Positions 1-8,759 of a stretch of 64,000 nt of DNA are shown here, one piece after another; the first letter of the stretch is position 1; each line of letters begins with the position of its first letter. This DNA is from Bradyrhizobium sp. C9 (GTDB lineage: Bacteria; Pseudomonadota; Alphaproteobacteria; Rhizobiales; Xanthobacteraceae). Location: NCBI RefSeq assembly GCF_002532045.1, contig NZ_NWTG01000013.1, forward strand, positions 62,001 through 126,000, read 5' to 3'. A model generated the notes under the pieces. That model worked only from the letters and a program-made list of their open reading frames with translations, did no database searches and was not told the origin of the DNA. The position numbers were made by a program, and so were the translations under genes.

Positions 1-49
1 GCATCGGGCTCTACGCTGCGGGTTGGCTCGCGCACCTATTACTGGACCC

Positions 50-135
50 GTAGCCCGGATGGAGCGAAGCGTTATCCGGGAGCAGTATCGCCTCACGGAG
101 CGAACCCCGGATTTCGCTGCGCTCATCCGGGCTAC
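50..135. repeat. Palindromic intergenic repeat
   Basis: The element is bounded by the inverted repeat GTAGCCCGGATG (50-61) and CATCCGGGCTAC (124-135), with a second inner pair around ATCCGGG/CCCCGGAT. It has the form of a short interspersed palindromic element and codes for nothing recognisable. It lies just beyond the stop of the VOC-protein gene, so its hairpin could also act as a transcript end. Confidence 0.75.
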
Positions 136-151
136 AATCCGCGTTGCGGAA

Positions 152-646
152 TTACGCCGCCCGCTGCTTCAAGAGATCTTCCAGATCCAGCCGTCGCGTG
201 AACATCGACAGCTTGCCGTCGGCGCTGCGCGGCCATTCGGCTTCGGGCCGGTCCCAATAGAGCTCGACGCCGTTCTCGTCGGGATCGCGCAAATAGAGCG
301 CCTGGCTGACGCCGTGGTCGCTGGCGCCATCAAGCTGGATGCCGGCCGACAGCACCCGATGCAGCGCATCGGCGAGCGCCGGGCGGGTCGGATAAAGGAT
401 GGCGGTGTGGAACAGGCCGGTGGTGCCGGGCGGAGGCGGACGGCCGCCCTTGCTCTCCCAGGTGTTGAGGCCGATGTGGTGGTGATAGCCGCCGGCCGAG
501 ATGAAGGCCGCGTCCGTCCCCAAGCGCTGCTGTAATTCGAAGCCGAGCACGCCGCAATAGAAGCCGAGCGCCCGCTCGAGATCGGCGACCTTGAGGTGCA
601 CATGCCCGATCCGCGTGCCCGCGATGATGGGGGGATTTTCCGGCAT
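152..646 (-). CDS. VOC-family (glyoxalase/extradiol dioxygenase fold) protein
   Basis: A 164-residue protein. The N-terminal motif IGHVHLKVADLERALGFY and the later GVSQALYLRDPDENGVELYWD are classic halves of a vicinal-oxygen-chelate domain, of the type seen in glyoxalase I and catechol 2,3-dioxygenase-like enzymes. Candidate metal ligands are the His of GHVHLKV, the His-rich GGYHHHIGLN and the Glu of GVELYW. The start is the ATG at 646; the reading frame stays open upstream, but similarity to the family begins here. It stands alone on the minus strand beside a carboxymuconolactone decarboxylase-like gene of the same orientation. The substrate cannot be told from sequence; aromatic-compound metabolism or methylglyoxal detoxification are possible. 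Confidence 0.85.
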   Translation of the reverse strand: MPENPPIIAGTRIGHVHLKVADLERALGFYCGVLGFELQQRLGTDAAFISAGGYHHHIGLNTWESKGGRPPPPGTTGLFHTAILYPTRPALADALHRVLSAGIQLDGASDHGVSQALYLRDPDENGVELYWDRPEAEWPRSADGKLSMFTRRLDLEDLLKQRAA

Positions 647-669
647 GACCTGGCTCCGTTGGCATCCAT

Positions 670-691
670 GCCTTGCCGTCAGGGGCAAGGC
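670..691 (-). terminator. Possible hairpin after the CMD-like gene
   Basis: GCCTTGCC (670-677) pairs with GGCAAGGC (684-691). It lies about 90 bases beyond the stop of the minus-strand gene ending at 782 and just upstream of the next gene's start. There is no T-run, so termination is uncertain. Confidence 0.3.
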
Positions 692-781
692 TTCGCCGCC
701 TGATATAATCCGGATTTGCCGGGGCCGGAGCATCCATTCGGAAACCCAGCGTTTCCGAACGGCGCCGTGGTTCGGCTGGTC

Positions 782-1327
782 CTAGCAGAGCTCCGACAAC
801 TCGCCGCCGGGCAGCTGGAACTCGAACGTGTTCAGCGTCATCGACACCATGGTGTAGTAACCGCAGAGGCCGATCACCTCGACCAGGCCGCGCAGGCTCA
901 GCACCTCGATCGCCTCGTCATACAGTCCCTTCGGCAGGCCGTGGCCTTCGTGCAGCGCCTTGGCGACGTCGTAGATCATCCTGGCCTTGGGATCGTCGAA
1001 GCTCGGTGTCCGGCGCACGCGAATGTCCTCGATGATCTTCGGATCGAGGCCGCCCTTCAGCGCGAGGCGCTTGTGGGCATACCATTCGTAATGCGCAGTC
1101 CAGTGCCGCGCGGTGACGAGGATCGCGATCTCCGACAGCTTCGGCGGGAAGATCGTGTCGAAGCGCAGCACCTCGCCGAGCCGCGTGGCATGCCGCGCCA
1201 TCTCCGGGCTGTTGAGCCAGGCCATCATCGGCGCCGGTGGCGCGCCGCGCTTGCCGGAGATCGACTCGTCGTAGGTTTCTTTCTGGGCGGGGTTCATTTC
1301 GCTAGGCGAAAGCAGCTTCAGCCGCAT
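782..1327 (-). CDS. Carboxymuconolactone decarboxylase-like protein
   Basis: A 181-residue all-helical protein of the CMD/AhpD superfamily, matching at SPEMARHATRLGEVLRF, LSEIAILVTARHW and the C-terminal LVEVIGLCGYYTMVSMTLN. The CxxC redox pair of AhpD peroxidase-type members is absent: the equivalent stretch reads HWTAHYEW. A ring-cleavage or lactone-type role, or an uncharacterised one, is therefore more likely than peroxide reduction. The start is the ATG at 1327; the longer open frame upstream is antisense to the acyl-CoA dehydrogenase gene. The gene is divergent from the acyl-CoA dehydrogenase pair, with about 170 bases between the starts. Confidence 0.85.
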   Translation of the reverse strand: MRLKLLSPSEMNPAQKETYDESISGKRGAPPAPMMAWLNSPEMARHATRLGEVLRFDTIFPPKLSEIAILVTARHWTAHYEWYAHKRLALKGGLDPKIIEDIRVRRTPSFDDPKARMIYDVAKALHEGHGLPKGLYDEAIEVLSLRGLVEVIGLCGYYTMVSMTLNTFEFQLPGGELSELC

Positions 1328-1495
1328 GTCCGTTTCCTCTTGTTTTTCAATCGTTACCCCACATCGGCGATACACCCGAATGCGCAAGGCGAGTAGCGAC
1401 GCCAGAGCATGGCGCGGCTGCGAGGCATATTGAATTCGGCGGCTGCGTAGGTCTAAGGTCGAATCCAATTCGTCGATTTTGACTGGAAACGCACC

Positions 1496-2680
1496 ATGGC
1501 TGACCTCGAGAAATTCCGCGCGGAGACCCGCGCCTGGCTGGAGCAGAACTGCCCGGCGGAGATGCGCAAACCGATGACCTCCGATGGCGACACCTTCTGG
1601 GGCGGCCGCAACGCGAAATTCTCGTCGGACGCGCAGCGGGTCTGGTTCGAGCGGATGCGCGACAAGGGTTGGACCGTGCCGCATTGGCCGAAGCAATATG
1701 GCGGCGGCGGCCTCGATGGCGAGGAAGCCAAGATCGTGCGCCAGGAGATGGCGGCGATCGGCGCGCGTCAGCCGCTGACCTCGTTCGGCATCTCGATGCT
1801 CGGACCGGCGTTGCTGCAATACGGCACTGAGGAGCAGAAGAAGGAGCATCTGCCGAAAATCACCGCGGGCCTGATCCGCTGGTGCCAAGGCTATTCCGAG
1901 CCCAACGCCGGCTCCGACCTCGCCTCGCTGCAGACCCGCGCGGTCGGCGACGGCGACGACTATATCATCAATGGCCAGAAGATCTGGACGTCTTACGCCA
2001 ACTATGCCGACTGGATCTTCTGCCTGGTGCGCACCGATCCGGCGGCCAAGAAGCACGACGGCATCAGTTTTATCCTCTTCGACATGACGTCGAAGGGCGT
2101 GTCCACGAAGCCGATCCTCTTGATCTCCGGCTATTCGCCGTTCTGCGAGACCTTCTTCGACAATGTCCGCGTGCCGAAGTCGCATGTCGTGGGGTCAGTC
2201 AATCGCGGCTGGGATGTCGCGAAATATCTGCTGCAGCACGAGCGTGCGATGATTTCGGGCATGGGGGAGCGCGGCGTCGGCCGTCCGCTCGGCCAGATCG
2301 CAGCCGATTCGGTCGGCGCGGATGCGCAGGGCAGGCTCGACGACGCCCAGCTGCGCAGCCAGATCGCGAGCTTCGAGGTCGACGAGGCCGCGCTCGCCGC
2401 GGCGGCGGAGCGCGCGGTCGATCTCGCTAAGGCCGGGCAATCGCATCCGGCGTTCTCGTCGGCGATGAAATATTACGGCACCGAGCTCAACAAGCGCCGC
2501 TACGAGATCCTGATGTCGGCGGGCGGCATCGACGCGCTGGAATGGGAAAGCGACCGCTCCAGGGGCGGCGCCCGTCCGCGCGCCTGGCTGCGCACCAAGG
2601 CCAACTCGATCGAGGGCGGCACCTCGGAGGTGATGCTCGGCATCGTCGCCAAGCGCATCCTCGATCTGCCGGGGGCGTGA
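1496..2680 (+). CDS. Acyl-CoA dehydrogenase, subunit with catalytic Glu
   Basis: A 394-residue flavoprotein that would oxidise an acyl-CoA to the 2-enoyl-CoA. Family signatures include GYSEPNAGSDLASLQT (FAD/substrate loop), INGQKIWTSYANYADW and the C-terminal SIEGGTSEVMLGIVAKRIL. The Glu in IEGGT sits where acyl-CoA dehydrogenases carry the catalytic base. It is followed 159 bases later by a second dehydrogenase of the same strand, with an interspersed repeat between them. Adjacent unequal pairs of this type usually form heterotetramers acting on bulky or branched acyl-CoAs such as sterol side chains. The actual substrate is unknown. Confidence 0.92.
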   Translation: MADLEKFRAETRAWLEQNCPAEMRKPMTSDGDTFWGGRNAKFSSDAQRVWFERMRDKGWTVPHWPKQYGGGGLDGEEAKIVRQEMAAIGARQPLTSFGISMLGPALLQYGTEEQKKEHLPKITAGLIRWCQGYSEPNAGSDLASLQTRAVGDGDDYIINGQKIWTSYANYADWIFCLVRTDPAAKKHDGISFILFDMTSKGVSTKPILLISGYSPFCETFFDNVRVPKSHVVGSVNRGWDVAKYLLQHERAMISGMGERGVGRPLGQIAADSVGADAQGRLDDAQLRSQIASFEVDEAALAAAAERAVDLAKAGQSHPAFSSAMKYYGTELNKRRYEILMSAGGIDALEWESDRSRGGARPRAWLRTKANSIEGGTSEVMLGIVAKRILDLPGA

Positions 2681-2699
2681 AGCAGCGTTTCACCATCCC

Positions 2700-2797
2700 G
2701 TCATTCCGGGGCGCGACGCAGTCGCGAGCCCGGAATCCATACTCCCGATCGTGGTTATGGATTCCGGGCCTGGCCTTTCGGGCCATCCCGGAATGAC
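2700..2797. repeat. Palindromic repeat between dehydrogenase genes
   Basis: GTCATTCCGGG at the left end is mirrored by CCCGGAATGAC at the right end (near 2787-2797), with inner matches GGAATCCAT/ATGGATTCC. This is an interspersed palindromic element inserted between two genes that look cotranscribed. It could fold in the mRNA and alter expression of the second gene. Confidence 0.75.
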
Positions 2798-2839
2798 GAA
2801 CTCAACATCGTCTGAATTATCGAAGAGCGGAATCCATCC

Positions 2840-3979
2840 ATGGCCCTCGTCCTCACCGAAGAACAATCCATGCTGCGCGACAGTGCGCGCGGTCTCATCA
2901 GCGACAAGGCGCCGGTGGCGCATCTGCGCGGCCTGCGTGACAGCAAGGACACCACCGGCTTCTCGCGCGAACTCTGGAAGACCTTTGCCGAGATGGGCTT
3001 CTCCGGTCTTCTGGTGCCGGACCAGTTCGGCGGCAGCGGGCTCGGCTGCGTCGAGGCCGGCATCGTCATGGAGGAGATCGGCCGCACCTTGATGCCGTCG
3101 CCGTTCCTCGCCACCTCGGTGCTCGCGGCCTCAGCGCTATCGCGCGGCGGCAGCGAGGCGCAGAAGGCGCTGCATCTGCCGAAAATTGCCGACGGCTCGC
3201 TGCTGGCGGCGCTCGCGATCGACGAGGGCGCCAAGCATCGCCCGCTGCAGACGAAGTTGCAGGCCACGCGTTCCGGCAACGGCTTCAAGCTGTCCGGCGA
3301 CAAGGCCTTCGTGGTCGACGGCCATACCGCCGATCTCCTCATCGTCGCGGCGCGCACGGCCGGCAGCGCCGGCGACAAGAACGGATTGACGCTGTTCCTG
3401 GTCGATCCGAAGGCCAAGGGCCTCGCGGTCGAGCGCACCGCGATGGTCGATTCGCACAACGCGGCGCGCATCGTGTTCGACAATGTCGAGGTCAATGCCG
3501 ACAGCGTGCTCGGCGAGGTCGATCAGGGAGGCGGGTTGCTCGAGGGCGTGCTCAATATCGGCCGTGGCGCGGTCGCCTCCGAAATGGTCGGGCTCTCCGA
3601 CGAGGTGTTCGGCCGCACCGTGGCCTATCTGAAGGAGCGCAAGCAGTTCGGCAAGGCGATCGGCGAGTTCCAGGCGCTGCAGCACCGTGCCGCCGAGCTC
3701 TACATCGATATCGAGATCACCCGCGCCGCCGTTTTGAAGGCGCTGCAGGCGCTCGATGCCGATCTGGGCAAGGCGGGCAATGCGGTCTCGGTCGCCAAGG
3801 CCCGCGCCGGCACCACCGCGACGCTGGCCGTCCAGGAGGGCGTGCAGATGCATGGCGGCATGGGCATGACCGACCAGTTCGACATCGGCTTCTTCATGAA
3901 GCGCGCCCGCGTCTGCCAGGAGCTGTTCGGCGACAGCAATTTCCACACCGATCAGCTGGCGCAGGGCAAGGGGTACTGA
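2840..3979 (+). CDS. Acyl-CoA dehydrogenase, partner subunit
   Basis: A 379-residue acyl-CoA dehydrogenase-fold protein with the usual N-terminal helical domain (LTEEQSMLRDSARGLI), a middle beta domain, and a C-terminal domain carrying RKQFGKAIGEFQALQHRAAE and GVQMHGGMGMTDQFDI. The C-terminal (I/Y)EGT-type motif with the catalytic Glu is missing; the end reads CQELFGDSNFHTDQLA. Together with its position after a Glu-bearing dehydrogenase, this suggests a structural, FAD-binding partner of a heteromeric enzyme, as in actinobacterial FadE28/FadE29-like pairs. That pairing is inference. The start is the ATG at 2840. Confidence 0.9.
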   Translation: MALVLTEEQSMLRDSARGLISDKAPVAHLRGLRDSKDTTGFSRELWKTFAEMGFSGLLVPDQFGGSGLGCVEAGIVMEEIGRTLMPSPFLATSVLAASALSRGGSEAQKALHLPKIADGSLLAALAIDEGAKHRPLQTKLQATRSGNGFKLSGDKAFVVDGHTADLLIVAARTAGSAGDKNGLTLFLVDPKAKGLAVERTAMVDSHNAARIVFDNVEVNADSVLGEVDQGGGLLEGVLNIGRGAVASEMVGLSDEVFGRTVAYLKERKQFGKAIGEFQALQHRAAELYIDIEITRAAVLKALQALDADLGKAGNAVSVAKARAGTTATLAVQEGVQMHGGMGMTDQFDIGFFMKRARVCQELFGDSNFHTDQLAQGKGY

Positions 3980-4010
3980 GGCGAGGCTTCGTCGTCGCCC
4001 CACAACACAC

Positions 4011-4119
4011 TGTCATCGCCCGGCTCGACCGGGCGAATCCGCCCAGTATTCCAGAGGCACTTGTGCTTGAGCCGAGAAGCCGCGGCGTACTGGATGCCCC
4101 GCCTTCGCGGGGTATGACA
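4011..4119. repeat. Interspersed repeat, composite
   Basis: TGTCAT at the left and ATGACA at the right bound a roughly 109-base element containing CCCGGCTCGACCGGGCGA and GCCCCGCCTTCGCGGGG hairpins. The left half closely resembles the fragment at 31878-31921, which shows that the element is dispersed. It follows the dehydrogenase stop directly. Confidence 0.7.
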
Positions 4120-4146
4120 GCGATCGTTGGTTGCTAGAGTAGTGCC

Positions 4147-4228
4147 GTCATTACAAGCGAAGCGAAGCAATCCATCTCGTCGCTCGCGGCGGCATGGATT
4201 GCTTCGTCGCTTCGTTCCTCGCAATGAC
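4147..4228. repeat. Palindromic intergenic repeat
   Basis: GTCATT...AGCAATCCAT on the left is mirrored by ATGGATTGCT...AATGAC on the right, giving a long imperfect stem. It is a different family from the element at 4011-4119, next to which it lies. It sits between convergent gene ends. Confidence 0.7.
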
Positions 4229-4240
4229 GCTGGGGCGAAA

Positions 4241-5278
4241 TCAACGGATCGGTGGCGCGTACTGGACGCCGCCGGCGTTCCAGAGCTGGTTCATGCCGCG
4301 CGGAATCTTCAATTTGGAATCGGCGCCGACGTTGCGGTCGTAGACCTCGCCGTAATTGCCGACATGGCGGATGATGCGCACCGCCCAGTCCTTGGTCAGG
4401 CCGAGATCCTCGCCATAGGAACCCTCGGTGCCGACCAGCCGCATCACCTCCGGCTTCTTCGACTTCAGCGCCTCGTCGATATTCTTCGAGGTGATGCCGA
4501 GTTCTTCGGCGTTGATCATGGCGTAGAGCGTCCACTTCACGATCATCATCCAGTCGTCGTCGCGCTGCCGGACCACCGGCGCCAGCGGCTCCTTGGAGAT
4601 GATGTCGGCCAGGATGGTGTGGTCGTTCGGCTTGGAGAGATTGAGCCGCAGCGCATAGAGCTGCGAGGCGTCCGACGTCAGCGTGTCGCACTGGCCGGTG
4701 TCATAAGCCTTCACGACATCGTCCAGCTTTTCGAACTTCATCTCCGTGTACTTCATGTTGTTGGCACGGAAATAGTCGGCGAGGTTGAGCTGCGTCGTGG
4801 TGTTGGCCTGCACGCAGACCTTGCTGCCGTTCAGGTCGAGCGCAGAATCGATGTTGCGCGAGCGCGGTATCATGAAGCCCTGGCCGTCATAATAGGCGAC
4901 CGCCGGGAAATAGAGGTCGTAATTGGTCTCGCGCGACATGCTCCAGGTGGAGTTGCGCGAGAGGATGTCGACCTTGCGGTTCTGCAGCTCCTTGAAGCGC
5001 TCGCTGGCGTCGAGCGGAACGAACTTCGCCTTCGACGGATCGTCGAAGATCGCCGAGGCTACCGCGCGGCAGAAGTCGACGTCGAAGCCGGTCCAGTTAC
5101 CCTTGTCGTCGGGGTTCGAGAAGCCCGGCAGGCCCTTGTTGACGCCGCACAGCACGTCGCCGCGGCGGACGGTGCGCTTCAGCGTGCGGGTGTCGTAACG
5201 CTCATAGGTGATGGCGGCGGCCGCAACCAGCGCGGCGACCGCGAGCCCGATCGTCAGGCCGCCTCGAAATGTACGCAT
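4241..5278 (-). CDS. Amino-acid ABC transporter substrate-binding protein (AapJ-like)
   Basis: A 345-residue periplasmic binding protein of family 3. An N-terminal membrane/signal segment (about residues 6-24) is followed by VLCGVNKGLPGFSNPDDKG, GFDVDFCRAVASAIF, DILSRNSTWSMSRE and VCVQANTTTQLNLADYF. These match the AapJ/BztA-type general L-amino-acid binding proteins, which feed the AapQMP importer. The cleavage site is less clear than usual because the segment ends in AAAAITYERY. No permease or ATPase genes are adjacent, so this is an orphan component or works with a distant transporter. The start is the ATG at 5278. Confidence 0.88.
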   Translation of the reverse strand: MRTFRGGLTIGLAVAALVAAAAITYERYDTRTLKRTVRRGDVLCGVNKGLPGFSNPDDKGNWTGFDVDFCRAVASAIFDDPSKAKFVPLDASERFKELQNRKVDILSRNSTWSMSRETNYDLYFPAVAYYDGQGFMIPRSRNIDSALDLNGSKVCVQANTTTQLNLADYFRANNMKYTEMKFEKLDDVVKAYDTGQCDTLTSDASQLYALRLNLSKPNDHTILADIISKEPLAPVVRQRDDDWMMIVKWTLYAMINAEELGITSKNIDEALKSKKPEVMRLVGTEGSYGEDLGLTKDWAVRIIRHVGNYGEVYDRNVGADSKLKIPRGMNQLWNAGGVQYAPPIR

Positions 5279-5342
5279 GGGTTCTCTCTCGCGAATGATC
5301 GGGGGAAAAACAGGTCGGATATCGAAGGCGGGTGGGTCGAGA

Positions 5343-5936
5343 TTACAGTTCGGGCTTCTGCCGGATGATCACCTTGGTGCCGACGGGAACACGGTTGTAG
5401 AGATCGGCGACGTCGGCATTGACCAGGCGGAAGCAGCCGGACGAGATCGCGGTGCCGATGGTGTCGGGCCGGTTGGTGCCGTGGATGCGGTACACCGTGG
5501 TGCCGAGATACATCGCGCGCGCGCCGAGCGGATTGCCCGGGCCGCCCGCCATGAAGCGTGGCAAATAGGGCTGGCGGGCGATCATTTCCGGCGGCGGGGT
5601 CCAATCCGGCCACTCGGCCTTGCGGGTGATGGTCACCAGCCCCTGCCACGTGAAGCCGTCGCGGCCGACGCCGATGCCGTAGCGCAGCGCACGGCCGTTG
5701 CCCTGCACGAGATAGAGATGGCGTTCGGCGGTGGAGACGATGATGGTGCCCGGCGCCTCGTTGGTCCGGTAGTAGACGACCTGCTTCTGCCATTCCGGAT
5801 CGAGCTGGTAGCTGTCGTCGGCGATCAGGCCCGGCTCGTCGGCGTCCGGGCGGTTCTGGGCAAAGCCTTGCGACGTCGACAGCACGAGCGCGCCCGTGGC
5901 GATCAACATCCAGACCAGGTGACGAAGTTTCGTCAT
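5343..5936 (-). CDS. L,D-transpeptidase (YkuD domain)
   Basis: A 197-residue exported protein. A signal peptide occupies about residues 1-26 (ending SQGFA/QN). The YkuD catalytic domain contains YRIHGTNRP (His152) and the nucleophile motif SSGCFRL (Cys168), the usual HGT...S-x-GC-x-R pattern. Such enzymes make 3-3 peptidoglycan cross-links or attach proteins to peptidoglycan in the periplasm. The start is the ATG at 5936, which gives a clean signal peptide; a longer frame upstream lacks one. It stands 64 bases upstream of the binding-protein gene on the same strand but is functionally unrelated. Confidence 0.92.
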   Translation of the reverse strand: MTKLRHLVWMLIATGALVLSTSQGFAQNRPDADEPGLIADDSYQLDPEWQKQVVYYRTNEAPGTIIVSTAERHLYLVQGNGRALRYGIGVGRDGFTWQGLVTITRKAEWPDWTPPPEMIARQPYLPRFMAGGPGNPLGARAMYLGTTVYRIHGTNRPDTIGTAISSGCFRLVNADVADLYNRVPVGTKVIIRQKPEL

Positions 5937-6104
5937 GCAAAGCTCTCCTTGTTGGCGCGCGGCCAATGGTTGCTCCACCCAAATCGCGCGAGGCATCAAA
6001 TCTCAGCGGCAGCTTGATGGCAAGTTTAGGGCGGGCATCACACTATATCACTGTAATGCTTCTGTTTTTTGTCACGGGGCTCGTGGCACGCCGCGTGGAC
6101 GGCC

Positions 6105-6236
6105 TTATTTCGGCGCAATCCAGAGTCGCAACGCGAAAGAGACCAGGGTCACGGTGCCGACGCCGCCGAGCCAGAGCGCTGCGAACCACAGCAGGCGCTG
6201 CCCGAGCGGCCGCTGATTCGGGCCCGGTGACGGCAT
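6105..6236 (-). CDS. DUF2474 mini-subunit of bd oxidase
   Basis: A 43-residue single-span membrane protein: a short charged N-terminus, then a hydrophobic helix (about residues 14-40) ending LRLWIAPK. Proteins of this size and form (DUF2474) follow cydB/cioB genes and are thought to act like CydX, stabilising the oxidase. The ATG at 6236 overlaps the cydB stop by one base (TGATG), so translation is probably coupled. It is the last gene of the oxidase operon. Confidence 0.8.
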   Translation of the reverse strand: MPSPGPNQRPLGQRLLWFAALWLGGVGTVTLVSFALRLWIAPK

Positions 6237-7237
6237 CAATGGTATCCGTGGCCGGGGCGCACCTTGCCGCGGAACACCCAATAGGCCCAGGCGGTGTAGC
6301 CGAGGATCAGCGGCACCAGGATCGAGACCCCGAACAGCATGAAGATCTGGCTGTTGGCGGGCGATGCCGCCTGCCAGATCGTGATGCTTTGCGGCACGAT
6401 GTACGGATACATGCTGATGCCGAGCCCGGCATAGGACAGTGCGAACAGGGCGAGCGTCAGGAAGAACGGCTGGTGGTCGTTCTTGTTGCCGAGCGCGCGC
6501 AGCAAGAGCGCGGTGACGGCGGCGACCGCGATCGGGACAGGCGCGGTGAGGATGATGTTGGGCCAGGCGAACCAGCGCTGGGTGTACTGCACGGCCAGGA
6601 ACGGCGTTGCGATGCTGACGGCGCCGATCGCGCATAGCATCGCGACCAGCAACATCCAGCTCAGGTGATAGGCGCGCTCGCGCAGCTCGCCTTCGGTCTT
6701 CATCACCAGCCAGGTCGCGCCCAGCAGCGCATAGCCGATCACCAGCGCGATGCCGGTCAGCACGCTGAACGCCGTCAGCCAATCCCACCAGCCGCCGGCA
6801 TAGTGGCGTCCCTCGACATGGATGCCCTGCAGGATGGCGCCGAGCGCGATCCCCTGCGCCATCGTCGCGACCAGCGAGCCGCCGGCGAAGGCGAGATCCC
6901 ACTTGTTGCGCGCCTTCTGGGTCCGCCAGCGGAATTCGAAGGCGACGCCGCGGAACACGAGGCCGAGCAGCATCGCGATCATCGGGGTGTAGAGCGCCGG
7001 CATCAGCACCGCATAGGCGAGCGGAAACGCCGCCATCATGCCGCCGCCGCCGAGCACCAGCCAGGTCTCGTTGCCGTCCCACACCGGCGCCACCGTGTTC
7101 ATGATGACGTCGCGGTCGGCCTTTTGCGGAAACAGCGGAAACAGGATGCCGAGACCGAGGTCGAAGCCGTCCATCACGACATAGACGAACACGGCGAAGG
7201 CGATGATGAAGGCCCAGATCGTGGCGAGGTCGATCAT
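6236..7237 (-). CDS. cydB: Cytochrome bd-type ubiquinol oxidase subunit II
   Basis: A 333-residue integral membrane protein with about eight to nine helices. The N-terminus (TIWAFIIAFAVFVYVVMDGFDLG) and the segment VMNTVAPVWDGNETWLVLGGG are diagnostic of CydB/CioB. It pairs with CydA to form the quinol:O2 oxidoreductase of the inner membrane. The ATG at 7237 overlaps the cydA stop by four bases (ATGA), showing coupled translation. The partner's short Q-loop makes this a CioB-type subunit. Confidence 0.97.
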   Translation of the reverse strand: MIDLATIWAFIIAFAVFVYVVMDGFDLGLGILFPLFPQKADRDVIMNTVAPVWDGNETWLVLGGGGMMAAFPLAYAVLMPALYTPMIAMLLGLVFRGVAFEFRWRTQKARNKWDLAFAGGSLVATMAQGIALGAILQGIHVEGRHYAGGWWDWLTAFSVLTGIALVIGYALLGATWLVMKTEGELRERAYHLSWMLLVAMLCAIGAVSIATPFLAVQYTQRWFAWPNIILTAPVPIAVAAVTALLLRALGNKNDHQPFFLTLALFALSYAGLGISMYPYIVPQSITIWQAASPANSQIFMLFGVSILVPLILGYTAWAYWVFRGKVRPGHGYH

Positions 7238-8640
7238 CGCGCGCCCTCCACGGCTGCACCTGCCGCCGGCGTGATGCCGGCGGCGCGGGCGGGAAGGTCT
7301 TTGGTCGGGCCCTGCTCGCCGGGATGCGGCGGCTGCGCCATCAGCCGCAGGATGTAGATCACGCCCGCGGTGAACACGGCAAAATAGACGATGATGAAGG
7401 CGATCAGCGACGAGCCCACCGCAGGCGCTGCCAGCGGCGAGACCGAATCGGTGGTGCGCAGCAGCCCGTAGACGGTGAACGGTTGCCGCCCGGTCTCGGT
7501 GGTGATCCAGCCGGCGAGCACCGCGATGAAGCCGGCCGGGCCCATCAGGACCGCGAAGCGATGCAGCAGCGGTGACTGGTACATCATGCCGCGCCAGCGC
7601 ATCAGCAGGCTGAGCAGGCCGAGCCCCAGGATCAGGAAGCCCAGCCCGACCATGATGCGGAACGCCCAGAAGGTGATCGGCACCGGCGGCCAGTTTTCGC
7701 GCGGCACGGTGTCGAGGCCGGCGAGCGGTGCGTCGAGCGAATGTTTCAGGATCAGCGACGACAGTTTCGGCACCTCGATCGCGTACTTCACTTTCGCCTC
7801 GCGCTGGTCGGGCCAGCCGAACAGGATCAGCGGCGCTCCGTCCTTGTGGCTCTGGAAGTGGCCTTCCATCGCCATCACCTTGGCCGGCTGGTGCTCCAGC
7901 GTGTTGAGGCCGTGCTGGTCGCCGGCGAGGATCTGGATCGGCGCCACCAGGGTCGCCATCCACATCGCCATCGAGAACATCACGCGCGGGCCGGCCAGAT
8001 GCTGGTCGCGCAGCAGATGCCAGGCGCCAACCCCGCCGACCACCAGCGAGGTGGTGAGATACGCCGCCAGCACCATGTGCACGAGGCGATAGGGGAACGA
8101 CGGATTGAAGATCACCTTCAGCCAGTCGGCGGCGACGAACTGACCGTCGGCATTGACGGCATGGCCGGCCGGCGTCTGCATCCAGGAATTGGCCGACAGG
8201 ATCCAGAACGCCGAGATCAGCGTGCCGATCGCGACCATCAGCGTCGCCACGAAGTGCAGCCTCGGGCCGACGCGCTCGAGCCCGAACAACATCACGCCGA
8301 GGAAGCCCGCCTCGAGGAAGAATGCGGTCAGGACCTCATAGGCCATCATCGGGCCGATCACCGGCCCGGTCTTGTCGGCAAACGACGACCAGTTGGTGCC
8401 GAACTGGTAGGACATCACGATGCCCGAGACCACGCCCATGCCGAACGCGACCGCGAAGATCTTCAGCCAGTAATTGAACAGGTTGATGTAGACCTCGCGC
8501 TTGGTGGCCAGCCACAGCGCTTCGAGCACGGCGAGGTAGCTCGCAAGCCCGATCGAGAATGCGGGGAACACGATGTGGAACGACATCGTGAAAGCGAATT
8601 GCGCGCGGGCGAGTACGACCGCATCCCAGCCTTCGAACAT
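7234..8640 (-). CDS. cydA: Cytochrome bd-type (cyanide-insensitive) ubiquinol oxidase subunit I
   Basis: A 468-residue catalytic subunit. Expected haem ligands are present: His22 (b595) in SFHIVFPA, and His188 in RLVHM with Met330 in FRIMVGLG (b558). Quinol-binding Lys254 and Glu259 lie in PAKVMAMEG, and the GRQP motif is present. The protein is shorter than E. coli CydA and has the short Q-loop of CioA, the cyanide-insensitive group. No cydDC assembly transporter is adjacent. Its upstream gap carries a TTGTCC/GGACAA motif cluster that may bind a regulator. Confidence 0.97.
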   Translation of the reverse strand: MFEGWDAVVLARAQFAFTMSFHIVFPAFSIGLASYLAVLEALWLATKREVYINLFNYWLKIFAVAFGMGVVSGIVMSYQFGTNWSSFADKTGPVIGPMMAYEVLTAFFLEAGFLGVMLFGLERVGPRLHFVATLMVAIGTLISAFWILSANSWMQTPAGHAVNADGQFVAADWLKVIFNPSFPYRLVHMVLAAYLTTSLVVGGVGAWHLLRDQHLAGPRVMFSMAMWMATLVAPIQILAGDQHGLNTLEHQPAKVMAMEGHFQSHKDGAPLILFGWPDQREAKVKYAIEVPKLSSLILKHSLDAPLAGLDTVPRENWPPVPITFWAFRIMVGLGFLILGLGLLSLLMRWRGMMYQSPLLHRFAVLMGPAGFIAVLAGWITTETGRQPFTVYGLLRTTDSVSPLAAPAVGSSLIAFIIVYFAVFTAGVIYILRLMAQPPHPGEQGPTKDLPARAAGITPAAGAAVEGAR

Positions 8641-8731
8641 GACGCACCGTCCGTCGTCGATTTACGGCGCGATCAGCTTCGGGATCGCGCATTCCCAACA
8701 TGAAGCCTAGCATGCCGGGAATGACGTTGGA

Positions 8732-8757
8732 TTGTCCAATTCGCGGACAAATTGTCC
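8732..8757. promoter_or_regulatory. TTGTCC/GGACAA operator-like cluster
   Basis: TTGTCC (8732-8737), GGACAA (8745-8750) and TTGTCC (8752-8757) form two overlapping inverted repeats, with 7-base and 1-base spacers. The cluster lies about 95 bases upstream of the cydA start and directly after the stop of the thioredoxin-like gene. A related perfect palindrome GGACAATTGTCC occurs at 10414-10425, near the ECF sigma gene. The binding factor is unknown. Confidence 0.4.
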
Positions 8758-8759
8758 AG

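Noticed and set aside
4127..5368. 413-codon plus-strand frame over the AapJ-like gene
   Set aside because: Antisense shadow; its first part reads through an interspersed repeat, and the minus strand carries clear binding-protein motifs.
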